From a bacterium (GTDB lineage Bacteria > Sumerlaeota > Sumerlaeia > MVZB01): a DNA stretch of 6,796 nt. A program made the position numbers and the translations under genes. This document shows positions 6,091-6,796 of this stretch, piece after piece (within the stretch, counting starts at the first letter, position 1; each line of letters starts with the position of its first letter). Where the stretch lies: NCBI GenBank assembly GCA_023480605.1, contig JAMCWS010000214.1:1-6796 (forward strand). The letters are read 5' to 3'. The notes below the pieces were generated by a model. That model saw only the letters and a list, made by a program, of their open reading frames with translations, had not been told where the DNA came from and ran no database searches.

Positions 6091-6762
6091 ATGAAGTCCG
6101 CATTCGCTCGAATTCTGGCCTTCCTGCGCATCAAACGCAATCGGATGCTGTTCTTCCGGCTTGATCTGGATCCGCGGTTACACGCCGGTCGGCCTGCCGT
6201 GGAAGGTCTGGCCATCGAACAGGTCTCAGAGGCGGGGGCCGAAAATCTGCGCGATTTCGAGGATTCCTGGTTGACCCGGGCTCAGATGATCGAGCGGATC
6301 AGGCAGGGCCAGGATCTGTTTATCGTCCGCTGCGGCGGTGAAAAGGCCAATTACCGCTGGGTGCTGTATCGCAGGTTCTTCGTCGCGGGACTGGACCGCT
6401 GGTTCGAATTGCCAACCGGCTGCGCTTACCTTTCCGGCGTTTACACGAGGCCGGCCTACCGCCGACGGGGGATCGCGCGCTTCAGTTACGCACACGTGTT
6501 CGATCACCTGCTTGGTCGGGGCGTCCGGACGGTCTTCCTCAATGTGGACACGACGAACGAGCCGTCGCTGCGGAACGTGCGCAAGCTGGGCTTCCAGGAA
6601 TATCAGCGGGGCGAGTTGATACGGCTGGGATTTATCCGGATTTACCGGATCGTCAACACGGCGGGGACGCACTGCTTGATCAGGATCTCCCGCCGGCCCG
6701 ACGCCCGACTGAACCGGCTTTGCTTCACGGACGGCCTGGCCACGGAGGACGTCCCGTGCTGA
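6091..6762 (+). CDS. GNAT-family N-acetyltransferase, substrate unknown
   Basis: GNAT enzymes transfer an acetyl group from acetyl-CoA to an amine. Counting from the ATG at 6091 (223 residues), the signature is in the C-terminal half: a beta-strand CAYLSGVYTRPAYRRRGIA at about 111-129, with the acetyl-CoA pyrophosphate loop RRRGIA, then a helix, the strand VFLNVDTTNEPSLRNVRKLGF (148-168), which is GNAT motif B, and a hydrophobic strand ending near 188. The N-terminal half (MLFFRLDLD, then SWLTRAQMIERIRQGQDLFIV) has the usual loose GNAT form. The frame stays open to an ATG at 6016; those 25 extra residues are polar and look unlike GNAT sequence. Neither start has a well-placed ribosome-binding site: the G-run at 6072-6078 is about 12 bases from 6091, and 6016 would be nearly leaderless. 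The gene is divergent from phoB, and the next gene starts inside its end. No substrate can be inferred. Confidence 0.85.
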   Translation: MKSAFARILAFLRIKRNRMLFFRLDLDPRLHAGRPAVEGLAIEQVSEAGAENLRDFEDSWLTRAQMIERIRQGQDLFIVRCGGEKANYRWVLYRRFFVAGLDRWFELPTGCAYLSGVYTRPAYRRRGIARFSYAHVFDHLLGRGVRTVFLNVDTTNEPSLRNVRKLGFQEYQRGELIRLGFIRIYRIVNTAGTHCLIRISRRPDARLNRLCFTDGLATEDVPC

Positions 6763-6796
6763 ATCCGTTCCGCGACCTGTTCTACCGTCTGCCGCC
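6756..6796 (+). CDS. Start of a coupled downstream gene (cut by the window edge)
   Basis: A GTG at 6756 opens a frame beginning (M)LNPFRDLFYRLP that stays open to the edge (13 codons). GGAGG at 6744-6748, seven bases upstream, is the best ribosome-binding site in the window. The frame overlaps the acetyltransferase end by seven bases (6756-6762), the pattern of a translationally coupled operon partner. Too little is visible to name a family. Confidence rests on the ribosome-binding site and overlap, not on the peptide. Confidence 0.6.
   Translation, partial: MLNPFRDLFYRLP

Overview
The window carries a phosphate-starvation (Pho) regulon cluster from a GC-rich bacterium. One block reads right to left on the minus strand: phoB (response regulator), phoR (sensor kinase), pstS (phosphate-binding protein), pstC and pstA (the two membrane subunits of the Pst ABC importer). 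pstA runs off the left edge after 253 codons, so the ATPase gene pstB and the regulator phoU, which usually follow, are not visible. On the right, a divergent plus-strand unit holds a GNAT-family acetyltransferase gene and the first codons of a tightly coupled next gene, cut by the right edge.

Organism: base composition is high in G+C with GC-biased third codon positions. PstS has a Sec signal peptide ending Ala-Arg-Ala with no lipobox cysteine, which suggests a soluble periplasmic protein and so a diderm (Gram-negative type) cell. PhoR, however, has a large extracytoplasmic domain of the kind known from Bacillus PhoR rather than the short-loop E. coli form. I cannot place the lineage more precisely from sequence alone.

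How it works together: PhoR and PhoB form a two-component system that senses phosphate limitation. PhoB then activates genes for high-affinity uptake: PstS captures phosphate outside the membrane and delivers it to the PstC-PstA channel. The genes are closely packed. phoB and phoR overlap by 8 bases (TTG start), and pstC and pstA overlap by 4 (ATGA). A 154-base gap separates phoR from pstS. A candidate PhoB-binding array of four 11-bp units sits across the phoR stop codon, just ahead of this gap, so pstSCA probably also has its own promoter.

Points that stand out: (1) pstS is broken by an apparent extra G in a seven-G run near codon 77, although both halves are otherwise well conserved; (2) the four-unit array upstream of pstS; (3) a perfect 13-bp inverted repeat between pstS and pstC that ends five bases before the annotated pstC ATG; (4) an uncertain start for the acetyltransferase, with one option close to leaderless. 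I found no RNA genes, mobile elements or CRISPR arrays. No novel system is evident; the core is a classical Pho/Pst locus with unusual regulatory details.
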